From Treponema sp. (GTDB lineage Bacteria; Spirochaetota; Spirochaetia; Treponematales; Treponemataceae), in the NCBI GenBank assembly GCA_017935745.1, contig JAGBGX010000012.1:124001-188000 (forward strand): a stretch of DNA of 64,000 nt, given 5' to 3'. Under the pieces are notes generated by a model, which had not been told where the DNA came from, searched no databases, and worked only from the letters and a program-made list of their open reading frames with translations. Of the stretch, positions 37,347 to 46,808 are shown piece by piece; positions within the stretch are counted from its first letter, which is position 1; each line of letters opens with the position of its first letter. Position numbers and translations under genes: made by a program.

Positions 37347-38474
37347 ATGCCAGAGCCGCAGTTTACAGATGTTGTCATTTTAGCAGGCGGATTCGGGGAG
37401 CGGCTCTGGCCGGCTTCAAGCCCTGAATTTCCGAAGCAGTTTCTCTCGCTTCCTGACGGGAATTCATTTTTGCAGGAAGCAGTGCTCCGCGCGCTGGCAA
37501 TAGAGCCGCCCGGCAAAATACTCGTGATTTCACGGCCGGAAATCTGCGGAACGCTCACTTCCCAGATAAGCAGCCTGAAGGACAGGCTTTCTGAGCAGCA
37601 GAAAGAAAAGATACAGAATGATGTATATGTTATTGCCGAGCCGTGTCCGAGGCACACCTGCGCTCCGCTGCTGCTGGCATGCAAGCTGCTCAGGCTCGCA
37701 GACAGCCAGGATCATACAATCCTTGTGCTTGCCAGCGACCACGTTATTTTTCCTGACAGCCAGTTTTCAGCAGACTGCAAAAAAGCGGCCGGGTTCGCAG
37801 AAAAAGGCAAATTCGTATGCTTTGCAATTCCGCCGTCAGAGCCTTCCACAGGGTACGGCTACATCAGCATGGGAAAATGCCTCGACAGCGGACAGTCAGT
37901 GTTTGAAATCAGCCATTTCAAGGAAAAGCCTGACCTTGAAACAGCACAGCGCTATATTGCAAGCGGCACATACAGCTGGAACAGCGGAATGTTCGGCTTT
38001 ACGGCTTCGTTCTTTGAGTCTGAAATAAAAAAGTACGAGCCTGAAATGCACATCATCTTCAGCGGAATGGACAGCGCGAAGCTTCCCGGGGAGAGCAGGC
38101 TGAATTCCATACTGTACATTGAAAACTGGGAGCCGCTGAACAGAGCCTACAAGTCAGTCAAATCAATTGCCGTTGACAACGCAATCGCAGAGCGGACAGA
38201 CAGCGCTGTCGCAGTGAAGGCGTCATTTACGTGGGACGATGTGGGAAGCTGGGATTCCTTTGAAAAATATTTCACTGAAGACGCAAAGAACTGTGTTTCC
38301 GTAGAAAGCAGCGGCAATTTTGTCTATTCTGACATTCCGGCCGTGCTGTGCGGCGTGACAGGCCTGATTGTCGCGGTAAAAAACGGCAGGCTGCTTGTGA
38401 TGAAAAAGGGAACCAGCGGCTCTATGCGGGAAGCCGTCAAAAAATTCAAGGAACTCAATCCGAAAACGGAGTAA
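37347..38474 (+). CDS. Mannose-1-phosphate guanylyltransferase-like nucleotidyltransferase
   Basis: The 375-residue product starts with the nucleotidyltransferase signature VVILAGGFGERLWPASS and PKQFLSL, which is typical of GDP-mannose pyrophosphorylases. FKEKPDLETA and YSWNSGMF (about residues 192-215) and TWDDVGSWDSF (about 293) support the same group. It would make GDP-mannose from mannose-1-phosphate and GTP. The bifunctional isomerase domain of ManC/AlgA is absent. GGAGG stands before the ATG, and rfbD follows four bases after the stop. Confidence 0.9.
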   Translation: MPEPQFTDVVILAGGFGERLWPASSPEFPKQFLSLPDGNSFLQEAVLRALAIEPPGKILVISRPEICGTLTSQISSLKDRLSEQQKEKIQNDVYVIAEPCPRHTCAPLLLACKLLRLADSQDHTILVLASDHVIFPDSQFSADCKKAAGFAEKGKFVCFAIPPSEPSTGYGYISMGKCLDSGQSVFEISHFKEKPDLETAQRYIASGTYSWNSGMFGFTASFFESEIKKYEPEMHIIFSGMDSAKLPGESRLNSILYIENWEPLNRAYKSVKSIAVDNAIAERTDSAVAVKASFTWDDVGSWDSFEKYFTEDAKNCVSVESSGNFVYSDIPAVLCGVTGLIVAVKNGRLLVMKKGTSGSMREAVKKFKELNPKTE

Positions 38475-38478
38475 AAAA

Positions 38479-39438
38479 ATGGTGTGGCTTATTGGCAGCA
38501 AGGGAATGCTTGGAAGTGAAATTGCAAGGCAGCTTACAGAAAACAGAATTGCATGGTTTGGAAGCGACAGAGAAGTTGACATAACGGATCCTGTTGAGCT
38601 GGGCAAATGCGCGCACAGCCACAGTTCCGCAGCAGGAAGGACAGGAATTTCTGTAAGCAGAGGAACTGTCCTGGAAAAAATCAGCTGGGTAATCAACTGC
38701 GCGGCCTATACTGCGGTGGACAAAGCCGAAGAAGAGCCGGACAAAGCGTCTCAGCTGAATGCTGACGGACCGAGAAACATCGCCAGAATCACGCGGGAGC
38801 TTGGCGCCAGGCTGATCCATATTTCCACAGACTATGTGTTTGACGGAAACGGAACTGTTCCGTATACGGAGGACATGCAAAAATGCCCGGACGGAGTGTA
38901 CGGAAAAACAAAGGCAGCAGGAGAAGATGCCATTGAAAAGGAAATGACACAGTATTATATCCTGCGCACAGCATGGCTGTACGGATTTGACGGAAAGAAC
39001 TTTGTCTATACAATGACAAAAGCAATGAATGCACGGGATGAAGTATCTGTTGTCAGCGACCAGAAAGGAACTCCGACGTGCGCCGCTGACTTGGCGGCAG
39101 CCATACTGAAAATAATCGGGACATCTGAAAAGGCAAAAAGCCTGTTTGGAAAAAATTCAGCGCTCCCATACGGCATATATCACTTTACTAACCTGGGGGA
39201 AACAACATGGTTCAGCTTTGCGGAAAAGATATATGAGCTGGGGAAAAAATACGGCCGGATTACAAAGGACTGCACTGTCAGTCCCTGCACATCTGACGAA
39301 TATCCGTCAGCGGCAAAGCGTCCCGCCTATTCTGTCCTCAGCAAGGAAAAAATACAGTCCCTGCTCAAGATAAAAATTCCTTTCTGGCAGGACAGCCTCG
39401 AAAAATTCATAAAGAGCAGCAGGTTTGCAGCAAGATAA
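38479..39438 (+). CDS. rfbD: dTDP-4-dehydrorhamnose reductase
   Basis: RfbD reduces dTDP-4-keto-L-rhamnose to dTDP-L-rhamnose with NAD(P)H for surface polysaccharides. The 319-residue product has the Rossmann start WLIGSKGMLGSEI, NCAAYTAVDKAEEEP, and the active-site region STDYVFDG with the YGKTKAAGE motif (Tyr-x-x-x-Lys). FSFAEKIYEL and RPAYSVL close the fold. The other rhamnose genes (rfbA, B, C) are not in the window. A strong terminator follows. Confidence 0.92.
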   Translation: MVWLIGSKGMLGSEIARQLTENRIAWFGSDREVDITDPVELGKCAHSHSSAAGRTGISVSRGTVLEKISWVINCAAYTAVDKAEEEPDKASQLNADGPRNIARITRELGARLIHISTDYVFDGNGTVPYTEDMQKCPDGVYGKTKAAGEDAIEKEMTQYYILRTAWLYGFDGKNFVYTMTKAMNARDEVSVVSDQKGTPTCAADLAAAILKIIGTSEKAKSLFGKNSALPYGIYHFTNLGETTWFSFAEKIYELGKKYGRITKDCTVSPCTSDEYPSAAKRPAYSVLSKEKIQSLLKIKIPFWQDSLEKFIKSSRFAAR

Positions 39439-39492
39439 CGGGCATAGTGCATGGCTTTTCGTCACAGACAGTAAAACCTGCCCGGACAACAT

Positions 39493-39527
39493 AAAAAAGG
39501 GAGCGGCAAAATGCCGCTCCCTTTTTT
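39493..39527. terminator. Bidirectional intrinsic terminator
   Basis: GGGAGCGGCA (39499-39508) pairs perfectly with TGCCGCTCCC (39512-39521), flanked by six A and six T residues. It ends rfbD on the plus strand and the efflux operon on the minus strand. Confidence 0.92.
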
Positions 39528-39535
39528 ATATACAT

Positions 39536-39565
39536 CCTGACTGCGGCATTTTGCCGCACATCAGG
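39536..39565. other. Second hairpin of the 39.5-kb cluster
   Basis: CCTGA-C-TGCGGCA pairs with TGCCGCA-CA-TCAGG (39536-39548 and 39552-39565) around a TTT loop. The core CGGCATTTTGCCG is shared with the third hairpin and, in complement, with the terminator hairpin. Confidence 0.7.
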
Positions 39566-39603
39566 CAGGCTCTTGGACAGTGAACGGCATTTTGCCGCCT
39601 GCC
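39564..39603. other. Third hairpin of the 39.5-kb cluster
   Basis: GGCAGGC (39564-39570) pairs with GCCTGCC (39597-39603), with an inner CGGC/GCCG (39585-39588 and 39594-39597). It lies ten bases from the end of the PG0541-like gene and reuses bases of the second hairpin, so the two may be alternative folds. Confidence 0.6.
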
Positions 39604-39613
39604 CTTTTCAGCC

Positions 39614-39931
39614 TTACATTTCAGTTCCGCTGCCGATAAAGCATCCGATTCCTTCTGTAATGAAAAGCTTGCGCAGTTTTACGACAATCTGCTTTATCTT
39701 TTCAGCTTCTTCCTCGCTGCAGTAAATCAGGTACATCGTGTTGAGCTGCGGCCATATTGCGTCCCCGAGATGAGGATTGCTGTAGCCCGCGCCCATCACA
39801 GAAGGAATTTTCGTGTAATGCGATGCGACATTGTTCTTTTCAAATTCCTCCGCAAAGTCTTCTTCCAGCGCCTGGGAACAGATAATTTCAACGCGGACGC
39901 GCGGAATGTTTTTTTCAAATTCGTCTGCCAT
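39614..39931 (-). CDS. PG0541-like efflux-associated small protein
   Basis: The 105-residue product resembles the PG0541 family of transporter-associated proteins, which have a PII-like ferredoxin fold. Motifs are HYTKIPSVMGAGYSNPHLGD, WPQLNTMYLIYC and GIGCFIGSG. It starts three bases after the RND stop, with AAGGAAGGA as ribosome site inside the 3' end of the RND gene. It is the last gene of the efflux operon. A regulatory or stability role for the pump is an inference from position. Confidence 0.85.
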   Translation of the reverse strand: MADEFEKNIPRVRVEIICSQALEEDFAEEFEKNNVASHYTKIPSVMGAGYSNPHLGDAIWPQLNTMYLIYCSEEEAEKIKQIVVKLRKLFITEGIGCFIGSGTEM

Positions 39932-39933
39932 AA

Positions 39934-42900
39934 TCAGTTTCCTTCCTTGCTTTTCTCTTGCATAGCTGCAATCTTCCGGTTCTGGGCCGCCTCTTTTTTG
40001 AGCGCCCGTTTTTCAGCCCGCTTTATGCGCCCTGAATTGACAATGTAGTACACTGTCGGCATGAGGAACAGCGTCATCAGGGAGCCGAACGTCATTCCAC
40101 CGAAGACAGTGAGGGAAATAGGCTGCATTGAAGAGGAGCCTTCACCAGGGAAAAACGCCATCGGAGCCAGAGAAATGACTGTTGTCAGCGTGCTCATCAG
40201 AATCGGGCGCAGTCGGTTCCGTGCGGCTTCAACACATGCTTTCTCAAGCTCAAGCCCGCGCTTTCTGAGGAGGTTCGTGTAGTCAACAAGAACAATTCCG
40301 TTGTTTACGATTGTGCCGACAAGCACAAGCATTCCCATGATTGTAACAACGCTCAGCCGCTCTCCAGCCAGCGCGTAAATCATGACAACGCCGATAAACG
40401 AAAGCGGAATCGTCAGGATGACAATGAACGGATCCACAAGGGACTCGAACTGGCTTGCCATTACAATAAAGACAAGCGCCGCTGCAAGGATGATAATCAT
40501 GCCGAAGTTGACGACAGCCTCCATCATGTCCTCGTAGTCTCCGCTGATAGAAATTGTGACAGCCTCGTCCTTAGGAATGTTGTCATTTATAATCTTCAGA
40601 AGCCCGGACTGGACAACATCAAGTGAAACACCAGTGACAGGCTTTGCCGTAACATGGACAATTCTGGACTGATCCTCGCGGCGGATTGAAACAGGAGACA
40701 GGTTTTCCTCATAATGGGCAAAGCTTGAAAGCGGAATCCGCTGCCCCATTGAATTGATGACAGAAATCTGGTCAAGATCCGCGAGCTTTGCCGTGTCCTT
40801 TTCTGCAAGGCGTACAACAACATCGATATCATCTCCAAGCCTTGTATAGCGGCTCGCAGTCGTTCCGCTTATCGCAGCATTGATTTCAAATCCGACATTG
40901 TAAATGTTCAGCCCGAGCTCATACATCTTTTCGCGGTCAACAACTATTTCAGCCTGAGGAAGCCCTTCCTCAGAATCGCTTGTCACTTCGGTCACCAGAT
41001 GCCCCGCCTTTTCCTGCAGAAGCTTTTCAATCTGCTCTGCCGTAGACCGCACAAGGTTCAGGTCATCGCTGCGGATGTCAATGCTCATTTCTCCGCCGGA
41101 TGCGCTGTTTGAATTCGCAGAAAATGACAGCGTGGCGCCTGGAATCGTGTTGAAATACTTCCGGAGCTTGGCCTTTGCGGAAGCTTCGTTGTCCCAACCT
41201 TTTTTCCGCTCATCGGCCTCATACAGCGTCCACGTGATGGCGCCTGTGTTTGTCTCAGAGCTGGCTGCAATAACGCTTGTGCCTCCGACTGTCACAGACG
41301 TATACTTCACACCGACAAGCTCCTGCTTTCCAATTTCCTCGAGCATGCGCAGCGTGTCTTCTGTGACTTCAAGCGTTGTGCCCATCGGAAGCTCGACTTC
41401 AATTCCGACCGTATTAGATGCTGATTCAGGCATGAAAATAAATCCGACGAATTTTACACCAGCTACAGAAAGAAAGAACAGAACAATAAGCAGCGTGATG
41501 CACATTTTCCGGTGGCGCAGGACAAAAGAGACGCCCTTCGCGTATCCGTTGTCCATGTTCAGGAAAAACTTGTTGAATGCCTGGTTGATGCCGTAGCCGA
41601 CACCCGATTTTGTCTCATCAACAATCTTGTCGATTTTGAGGTAGCTTGAGCACAGGACAGGCACAAGCGCAATCGCAACGACAAGAGAGCACATCAATGA
41701 AAAAATAATCGTATAGGCAAGGTTGTCGAACATCTGCCCCATGATGCCGAGCTTTTTCTTGAACAGAATCATCGGAAGGAAGATGCAGACTGATGTCAGC
41801 GTGGAAGCCGTAATGGAAGTCACCATCTCCTGGCTTCCGAGAATTGCCGCAACCTTGGGCTTCGCATCCCTCTGGCGGTACGCGTATATATTTTCAAGGA
41901 CAACGATTGAGTTGTCAACAAGCATTCCGATTCCAAGCAGAAGGCCTGCCATTGAAATCATGTTTATTGTCATTCCCTTGAAGTACATAAGCATCAGCGT
42001 CACAAAGACAGAAACCGGGATTGCCAGTCCGATGATAAACGTGCTCTTGAAAGAGCGCAGGAAAATAAAGAGAACAGCAACGGCAAGCAGCGCACCCTGG
42101 ACAACGGAAGACACAACTTCTTCAATCGTCTGCTCAATAATGTCAACTGTGTTTGAAACTTCCTCGATTTCAACTCCGTAGGGAAGCTCCGGCTTAAGCT
42201 TTTCAAGCGCCTTGCGGACATTCCGCGCTGCATTGACGGAATTCTTTCCGCTCTGCTTCTGAATCATAAGAATGACACAGGCCTCTCCGTCAAGATACGC
42301 AAGCGTTGTCTCATCCTTGTAGCCTTCATACACATCGGCAATGTCGCGCAGCTTGACTGCCACTAGGCGGGAGCTGTTCAGTGCGTCCGGCTTGTATGTG
42401 ATGACAGTGTTCTTCAGGTCGTCTATGCTCTTGTATTTTCCGCTTGTCTTGATTGTGTAGTTGATGTCCCCGGAAGTGATTGTGCCGCCGGAACTCTGCA
42501 CATTCTGGGCGCCGATCATCTGGGCGATTGCAGAAATGGAAAGTCCGTATGCCTCAAGACGGTCGCGCGGAATGTCTACGTTGACAGACTCCTCACGGCC
42601 TCCAATCACATTCGCAGAGGCAACTCCGTCAAGCTGCTCAAGACGCGGCTGGATAATATCCTCGGCAATCGTGCGAAGCTCCTCCGGCGTCAGGACTCCC
42701 CGGACAGCGATGTTCATAATGGGCATCATGGAAGGATCGAGCTTCATGGTAATGGGCGAATCGGCATTTTCCGGCAGATAGCTCCGCACCATGTCAATCT
42801 TGTCGCGGATTTCTATAGCCGCCGTGTCAAGGTTCGTTCCGTAGTCAAATTCCAAGAATATGATGCTCGCGCCTGACTGGGACGTGGACTGCATTTTTTT

Positions 42901-43131
42901 CAGGCCGCTCAAACCAGAAAGAGAGCTTTCCATTGTTCTTGTCAGGCTCTGCTCCACTTCCTCAGGGCCTGCATCATCATACTTTGTATAAACGAGCATA
43001 TACGGCAGATCCATGTCCGGATACATATCCACCGGCATGTCGAATATGCAGAAAATTCCCATGGCGACCATCATTATAAAAACAAGAAGCGTGGTCACCG
43101 GCTTGTTTACGCACTTTTCTGAAAATGTCAT
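39934..43131 (-). CDS. RND-family efflux transporter permease
   Basis: The 1065-residue product has full RND length: 12 membrane segments and two large periplasmic loops. It opens CVNKPVTTLLVFIMMVAMG. The TM4 proton-relay region is LLLGIGMLVDNSIVVLENI, with one Asp followed by Asn where AcrB has two Asp. The repeat in the second half is GTIVNNGIVLVDYTNLLRK. It should export drugs or other amphiphiles by proton motive force, in a tripartite complex with the HlyD-like and TolC-like proteins encoded upstream. The C-terminal tail is basic and cytoplasmic. Confidence 0.95.
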   Translation of the reverse strand: MTFSEKCVNKPVTTLLVFIMMVAMGIFCIFDMPVDMYPDMDLPYMLVYTKYDDAGPEEVEQSLTRTMESSLSGLSGLKKMQSTSQSGASIIFLEFDYGTNLDTAAIEIRDKIDMVRSYLPENADSPITMKLDPSMMPIMNIAVRGVLTPEELRTIAEDIIQPRLEQLDGVASANVIGGREESVNVDIPRDRLEAYGLSISAIAQMIGAQNVQSSGGTITSGDINYTIKTSGKYKSIDDLKNTVITYKPDALNSSRLVAVKLRDIADVYEGYKDETTLAYLDGEACVILMIQKQSGKNSVNAARNVRKALEKLKPELPYGVEIEEVSNTVDIIEQTIEEVVSSVVQGALLAVAVLFIFLRSFKSTFIIGLAIPVSVFVTLMLMYFKGMTINMISMAGLLLGIGMLVDNSIVVLENIYAYRQRDAKPKVAAILGSQEMVTSITASTLTSVCIFLPMILFKKKLGIMGQMFDNLAYTIIFSLMCSLVVAIALVPVLCSSYLKIDKIVDETKSGVGYGINQAFNKFFLNMDNGYAKGVSFVLRHRKMCITLLIVLFFLSVAGVKFVGFIFMPESASNTVGIEVELPMGTTLEVTEDTLRMLEEIGKQELVGVKYTSVTVGGTSVIAASSETNTGAITWTLYEADERKKGWDNEASAKAKLRKYFNTIPGATLSFSANSNSASGGEMSIDIRSDDLNLVRSTAEQIEKLLQEKAGHLVTEVTSDSEEGLPQAEIVVDREKMYELGLNIYNVGFEINAAISGTTASRYTRLGDDIDVVVRLAEKDTAKLADLDQISVINSMGQRIPLSSFAHYEENLSPVSIRREDQSRIVHVTAKPVTGVSLDVVQSGLLKIINDNIPKDEAVTISISGDYEDMMEAVVNFGMIIILAAALVFIVMASQFESLVDPFIVILTIPLSFIGVVMIYALAGERLSVVTIMGMLVLVGTIVNNGIVLVDYTNLLRKRGLELEKACVEAARNRLRPILMSTLTTVISLAPMAFFPGEGSSSMQPISLTVFGGMTFGSLMTLFLMPTVYYIVNSGRIKRAEKRALKKEAAQNRKIAAMQEKSKEGN

Positions 43132-43134
43132 ATA

Positions 43135-44097
43135 TTATTCCTTGCCCTCGCCTTTGTCCCTGGAGCCTTTCCCGGAAACTGAAAGGATTCTCACCGCAGA
43201 GCCGTCGCTCAGAATTGACTGGCCCTTTATGATGATTGCCTCGCCTTCTTTTAATCCTTCCTGAATTTCTGTCATGTTGTCCACTGTCAGTCCTTCAGTC
43301 ACTGAAACCATCCTCACAGTGCTTCTGCCGTCCGCACCGGAAACATCCTGGGCAACAAAGACAAACGGCTTGCTGTTGCGGTATACAATGGCATCAGAGG
43401 GTATTACAACTGCGTTCTGTATGACATCAGTTATAAGCCGCACACGGGCATACATTCCCGACTTTATGCGTGAATCGGCCGGCTCGACTTTCAGCTTTGC
43501 CTGCATTGTGCGGCTCGCAGTGTCAAGCACAGGGGAAACTTCAAACACGCGGGCATTGAATTCCACTCCCGGATATGCATCAAATGTAACAGCCGCAGTC
43601 TGGTTTTCACTGATGCGGCTCACAAAGCGTTCGGCTACGTTCACCTTTATCTGAAGCTCGTCAGTGTCGCTGATTTTTGCAATGGAATAGCTGGGAGAAA
43701 CCATTGTGCCGAGCGTGGGCGGAAACGATGTCACTCTTCCTGAAATCGGAGCCTTTACCGGGTTTGCGCTGTATTCCATTCCCGGCTTGCTTGCATCCAC
43801 GTATGCGATAACCTGATCCTTTCTTACGGAATCGCCCACAGAAACTGAAATGCGCGAAATTTTTCCCGCCATGTCAGGATACACATCAACTTCCGAGACA
43901 GAAGAAACATCCCCGCCGAATTCAAGGTAATTGTCAAGGTTCCCGGCTTCCACAACATAGGCGTTTACGGCATACACTGTCTCAGCTTCTGCGTCCGAGC
44001 CTGCTGAAGCTCCCTTTCCCTTGCATGAAGCTGCGGTAAAACAAACAATTGATACGGCAGCTGTCATAGAAACCATTTTTTTGATACTGCTTTTCAT
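43135..44097 (-). CDS. RND efflux periplasmic adaptor (membrane fusion protein)
   Basis: The 320-residue product has a lipoprotein-type signal (AVSIVCFTAASC, lipobox Cys near residue 24). The lipoyl/barrel-sandwich halves are VSVGDSVRKDQVIAYVD and ANPVKAPISGRVTSF, which are close together, so the coiled-coil hairpin is short. The beta-barrel domain is at about residues 150-225, and the membrane-proximal domain ends the protein. AGGAG precedes the ATG. It lies between tolC and the pump. Confidence 0.93.
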   Translation of the reverse strand: MKSSIKKMVSMTAAVSIVCFTAASCKGKGASAGSDAEAETVYAVNAYVVEAGNLDNYLEFGGDVSSVSEVDVYPDMAGKISRISVSVGDSVRKDQVIAYVDASKPGMEYSANPVKAPISGRVTSFPPTLGTMVSPSYSIAKISDTDELQIKVNVAERFVSRISENQTAAVTFDAYPGVEFNARVFEVSPVLDTASRTMQAKLKVEPADSRIKSGMYARVRLITDVIQNAVVIPSDAIVYRNSKPFVFVAQDVSGADGRSTVRMVSVTEGLTVDNMTEIQEGLKEGEAIIIKGQSILSDGSAVRILSVSGKGSRDKGEGKE

Positions 44098-44099
44098 TT

Positions 44100-45551
44100 T
44101 TATTCTCCTGCTGAAATAAGGTTTGTATTGAGAATGCTCTCCAGATCAAGAAGAGCTGAAATATAGTTGAATTTCTGGTTTGCAAGCCCAAGCTTTGCCT
44201 GTTCCAGCTGATTTTCAGCGTCACGGACATCAAGCAGCTCTGTGCGCCCGTTATTGTATGAACGCACGGTCATATCGTATGAGCGCTGGGCAAGCGAAAT
44301 ATTTCTTCCCATTGCGTCAATCTGCTGCCGGGCTTCCGTAAGCTTGTCAACGGCCTCGCGCACCTGCATTTTCTGGTTCTCAAGAAGGTTTTCCCTGTTG
44401 ATTTCGAGCTTTGAAATGTTTGCCTGCAAGTCCTTTGCCTGCTGCCTGTTCGCCGAGAATGGAAGCAGGTTTGTCAGGTTCCAGCCGACTGTAATGCTGA
44501 ATGAGCCTTGATCTTTCCAATAACCGTCATTTGGAAAATCACTCCAATTTGAACCGTCAAGCGCATATCCACCTAAAGTAGGAGTCCATGCATATCCTAA
44601 TTTCAAAAACGGAGTATACGTGCTTAAATTCAGCGCGGTGAGATTCATTTTCAGCACATCGAGATTTTTGTCAAGCGACTGAAGGTCAAGGCTGTTTTCT
44701 CCGTACTTTGCAATAAGAGAATCAACATCAGCCTCCACAAAGACAGGCTCTATTGTCCCGGAAAGCGTAAGCTCAGTTCCGACAGGAAGCCCGAGCAGAA
44801 ATGCAAATGTGTCAAACTGCTGCCGCAGCTCGCGCTGGGCTTTCTCCACATCCGGCCGCAGATTTTCATACGTAACCTGCGCCTGAAGCATTGAAAGCTC
44901 AGGAACAAGCCCGTTGCGGTAGTTTGTTTCTGCCTGGACAGCGCGCTTGCGTGCATTTTCAAGGCTTGCTTCCTGAATTCCAAGGCTTTCCTGCTGGAGC
45001 AAAAGACCGTAGAACAGCTTCTGCACATTCACCTTTAAATCCTGAATGCTCTGGTCATACGTAATTTTTCCGATTTCATAGTTAGCTTTTGACGAGCGGA
45101 TCTGATAAATGTATGCAAGGCTTAAGTTCCAGTCCACGGAAAGGCTGATACGCCCTGTCCAATGAGAACTTTCATTGTCTTCAAGACCAAGTCGAGGTTC
45201 AACAGCTTCAACGGGAACATGATTGCTACCCATATTTGCTTGCTGCCAAGCGCTACTTAAATAATTGCCGTATAAAGAATCTTTACTACGATTTAAAGTT
45301 CCCGTAGCTGTGACATCCGGCAAAAGGACATTCCATGCGTTCTTTCCGGCGCGCGCCTTTATTTCAAGGTCAATGTCGGCTGTCTTTAAAGTCCTGCTGT
45401 TTTCAAGCGCAAAGTCAACAGCTTCCTGCACGGTGAGCGTTACTTTCTGTCCTGCCGCCGTCTGTTCCGGCGCTGCGTTTTCCTGGGCAAAGGCAGCAGA
45501 CAAAGCAAAGGCTGCCGCGGCCGCAATGAATTTCCTATTTATCGGAACCAT
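44100..45551 (-). CDS. TolC-family outer membrane efflux protein
   Basis: The 483-residue product has a signal peptide (AAAAAFALSAAFA-Q) and two OEP repeats with long helices. Two stretches, residues about 84-129 (45165-45300) and 304-347 (44511-44640), use AT-rich codons such as TTA, CGT, AGT and AAT, unlike the rest of the gene. In TolC architecture these places correspond to the beta-barrel strands and surface loops of each repeat. GGAGG precedes the ATG. It is the first gene after tetR. Confidence 0.93.
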   Translation of the reverse strand: MVPINRKFIAAAAAFALSAAFAQENAAPEQTAAGQKVTLTVQEAVDFALENSRTLKTADIDLEIKARAGKNAWNVLLPDVTATGTLNRSKDSLYGNYLSSAWQQANMGSNHVPVEAVEPRLGLEDNESSHWTGRISLSVDWNLSLAYIYQIRSSKANYEIGKITYDQSIQDLKVNVQKLFYGLLLQQESLGIQEASLENARKRAVQAETNYRNGLVPELSMLQAQVTYENLRPDVEKAQRELRQQFDTFAFLLGLPVGTELTLSGTIEPVFVEADVDSLIAKYGENSLDLQSLDKNLDVLKMNLTALNLSTYTPFLKLGYAWTPTLGGYALDGSNWSDFPNDGYWKDQGSFSITVGWNLTNLLPFSANRQQAKDLQANISKLEINRENLLENQKMQVREAVDKLTEARQQIDAMGRNISLAQRSYDMTVRSYNNGRTELLDVRDAENQLEQAKLGLANQKFNYISALLDLESILNTNLISAGE

Positions 45552-45581
45552 TTTTACCTCCTATTCTCCGTTTTTTTATGT

Positions 45582-46805
45582 TCAAGAAAGCTTTTTTCCG
45601 CATTCCATCAGAAAAAAAATATCCTTAAGCTCTGCATGAATCGATTCCTCTGTGGAGCCGCGTGACTCACTGTCGTGCAGAAGGAAAACCGGCATATGAA
45701 AAATCCATGAAATCAGTGTCTTTGCAGGATCAATAAAAGCCCCGAAGTCAGGCAGCTCTTCAATCAGATCCGAGTTGCAGACAAAGGCATAAAAATCGGA
45801 AAAGTCCTCTTCCGCTTCCTCGCTGAGAAAGTCGCTTCTGTTTTGAATCTGATACCATCTGAATACAGACAGAATTTCCTTTCTCCTGATAAAGTAGTCA
45901 AGCTCGGTTTCCATAATGATATACAGATTCTCCGCGCTGTTTTCCGCATGCAGGAGATTCTTCCGTATCTCGTCAAACAGCTGGAGATACTCTTTCCTTA
46001 TAAGGTTTCCGAGAATTTCATCCCAGGAACTGTATTTTGTGTACAGGCTGCTCTTTACAAATCCGATTTCGCTTGCAACTGCATCCACGGTGACACTGTA
46101 CACTCCGTCCCGCTTTATTATTGAGGAAACAGACTTTATGATGCTGTCTGGCTCAGGAAGAAGCTGCTTCTGCCTGCACAGCACATCAAGCTCTGCAAGA
46201 CGCTGCATTCCTGTATGTGAAAGATCATGCCCTATTCCTTTCCGTATGAAGAGAGTCAGTTTTTTTGCATAGTCACATATATATTCATCAGAATCAGCTT
46301 TATTCATCCTGCGCATCGCATAATCCCTGGAAGACTGAAACAGGATAATCGTTCCTGCCACAAAAACAATGTCCTCATACAGATTCTTTGAAACGATGTC
46401 CCCCGTTTTGTCAAAAAGCTTGTCAAGCCATGCAATCCCCCCCCTGCTTTTCTCATTCAGATCATTCAAAAAGGAAACTGTTGAAAAATGCGGAACCATA
46501 GACATGAAATAATACAGATATTCCTTGTTCCTGCAAAAAATAAGTATGCAGTTTTCCAAGGCTGAATGTCCGGCTCTGTCTGCTGACGCAGCTTTTACCG
46601 CAGATGCAACATCCTCGAAGAAACGGTCTTGCAGTGTCCGCTCCAAGTCATCCCTGCTCTTAAAGTGCTTATAGATAGCAGCCTTGGTGATTCCTGCCCG
46701 TGAAGCTATCTTTGAAAGGGATACCTTGTGAAACAGAACCCTGTCATAAAATGAGAACGCTGACTGAATTATCTTGTCTTTTGTTGAATCTGCTTTTCTG
46801 TTCAT
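45582..46805 (-). CDS. Tandem two-domain TetR-family regulator of the efflux operon
   Basis: The 407-residue product is twice the usual TetR length and contains two TetR units. The first helix-turn-helix is at about residues 28-51 (VSLSKIASRAGITKAAIYKHF) and the second at about 238-262 (VTVDAVASEIGFVKSSLYTKY). Each is followed by its own helical ligand-binding-type region. It lies 30 bases upstream of tolC in the same direction, and its transcript starts inside a perfect 36-bp palindrome, so it very probably represses itself and the pump. No Shine-Dalgarno sequence is evident. Confidence 0.92.
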   Translation of the reverse strand: MNRKADSTKDKIIQSAFSFYDRVLFHKVSLSKIASRAGITKAAIYKHFKSRDDLERTLQDRFFEDVASAVKAASADRAGHSALENCILIFCRNKEYLYYFMSMVPHFSTVSFLNDLNEKSRGGIAWLDKLFDKTGDIVSKNLYEDIVFVAGTIILFQSSRDYAMRRMNKADSDEYICDYAKKLTLFIRKGIGHDLSHTGMQRLAELDVLCRQKQLLPEPDSIIKSVSSIIKRDGVYSVTVDAVASEIGFVKSSLYTKYSSWDEILGNLIRKEYLQLFDEIRKNLLHAENSAENLYIIMETELDYFIRRKEILSVFRWYQIQNRSDFLSEEAEEDFSDFYAFVCNSDLIEELPDFGAFIDPAKTLISWIFHMPVFLLHDSESRGSTEESIHAELKDIFFLMECGKKLS

Positions 46806-46808
46806 AGC

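Noticed and set aside
39491..39613. Attachment site or transposon end in the hairpin cluster
   Set aside because: No integrase, transposase or target duplication is near, and the first hairpin is fully explained as a terminator.
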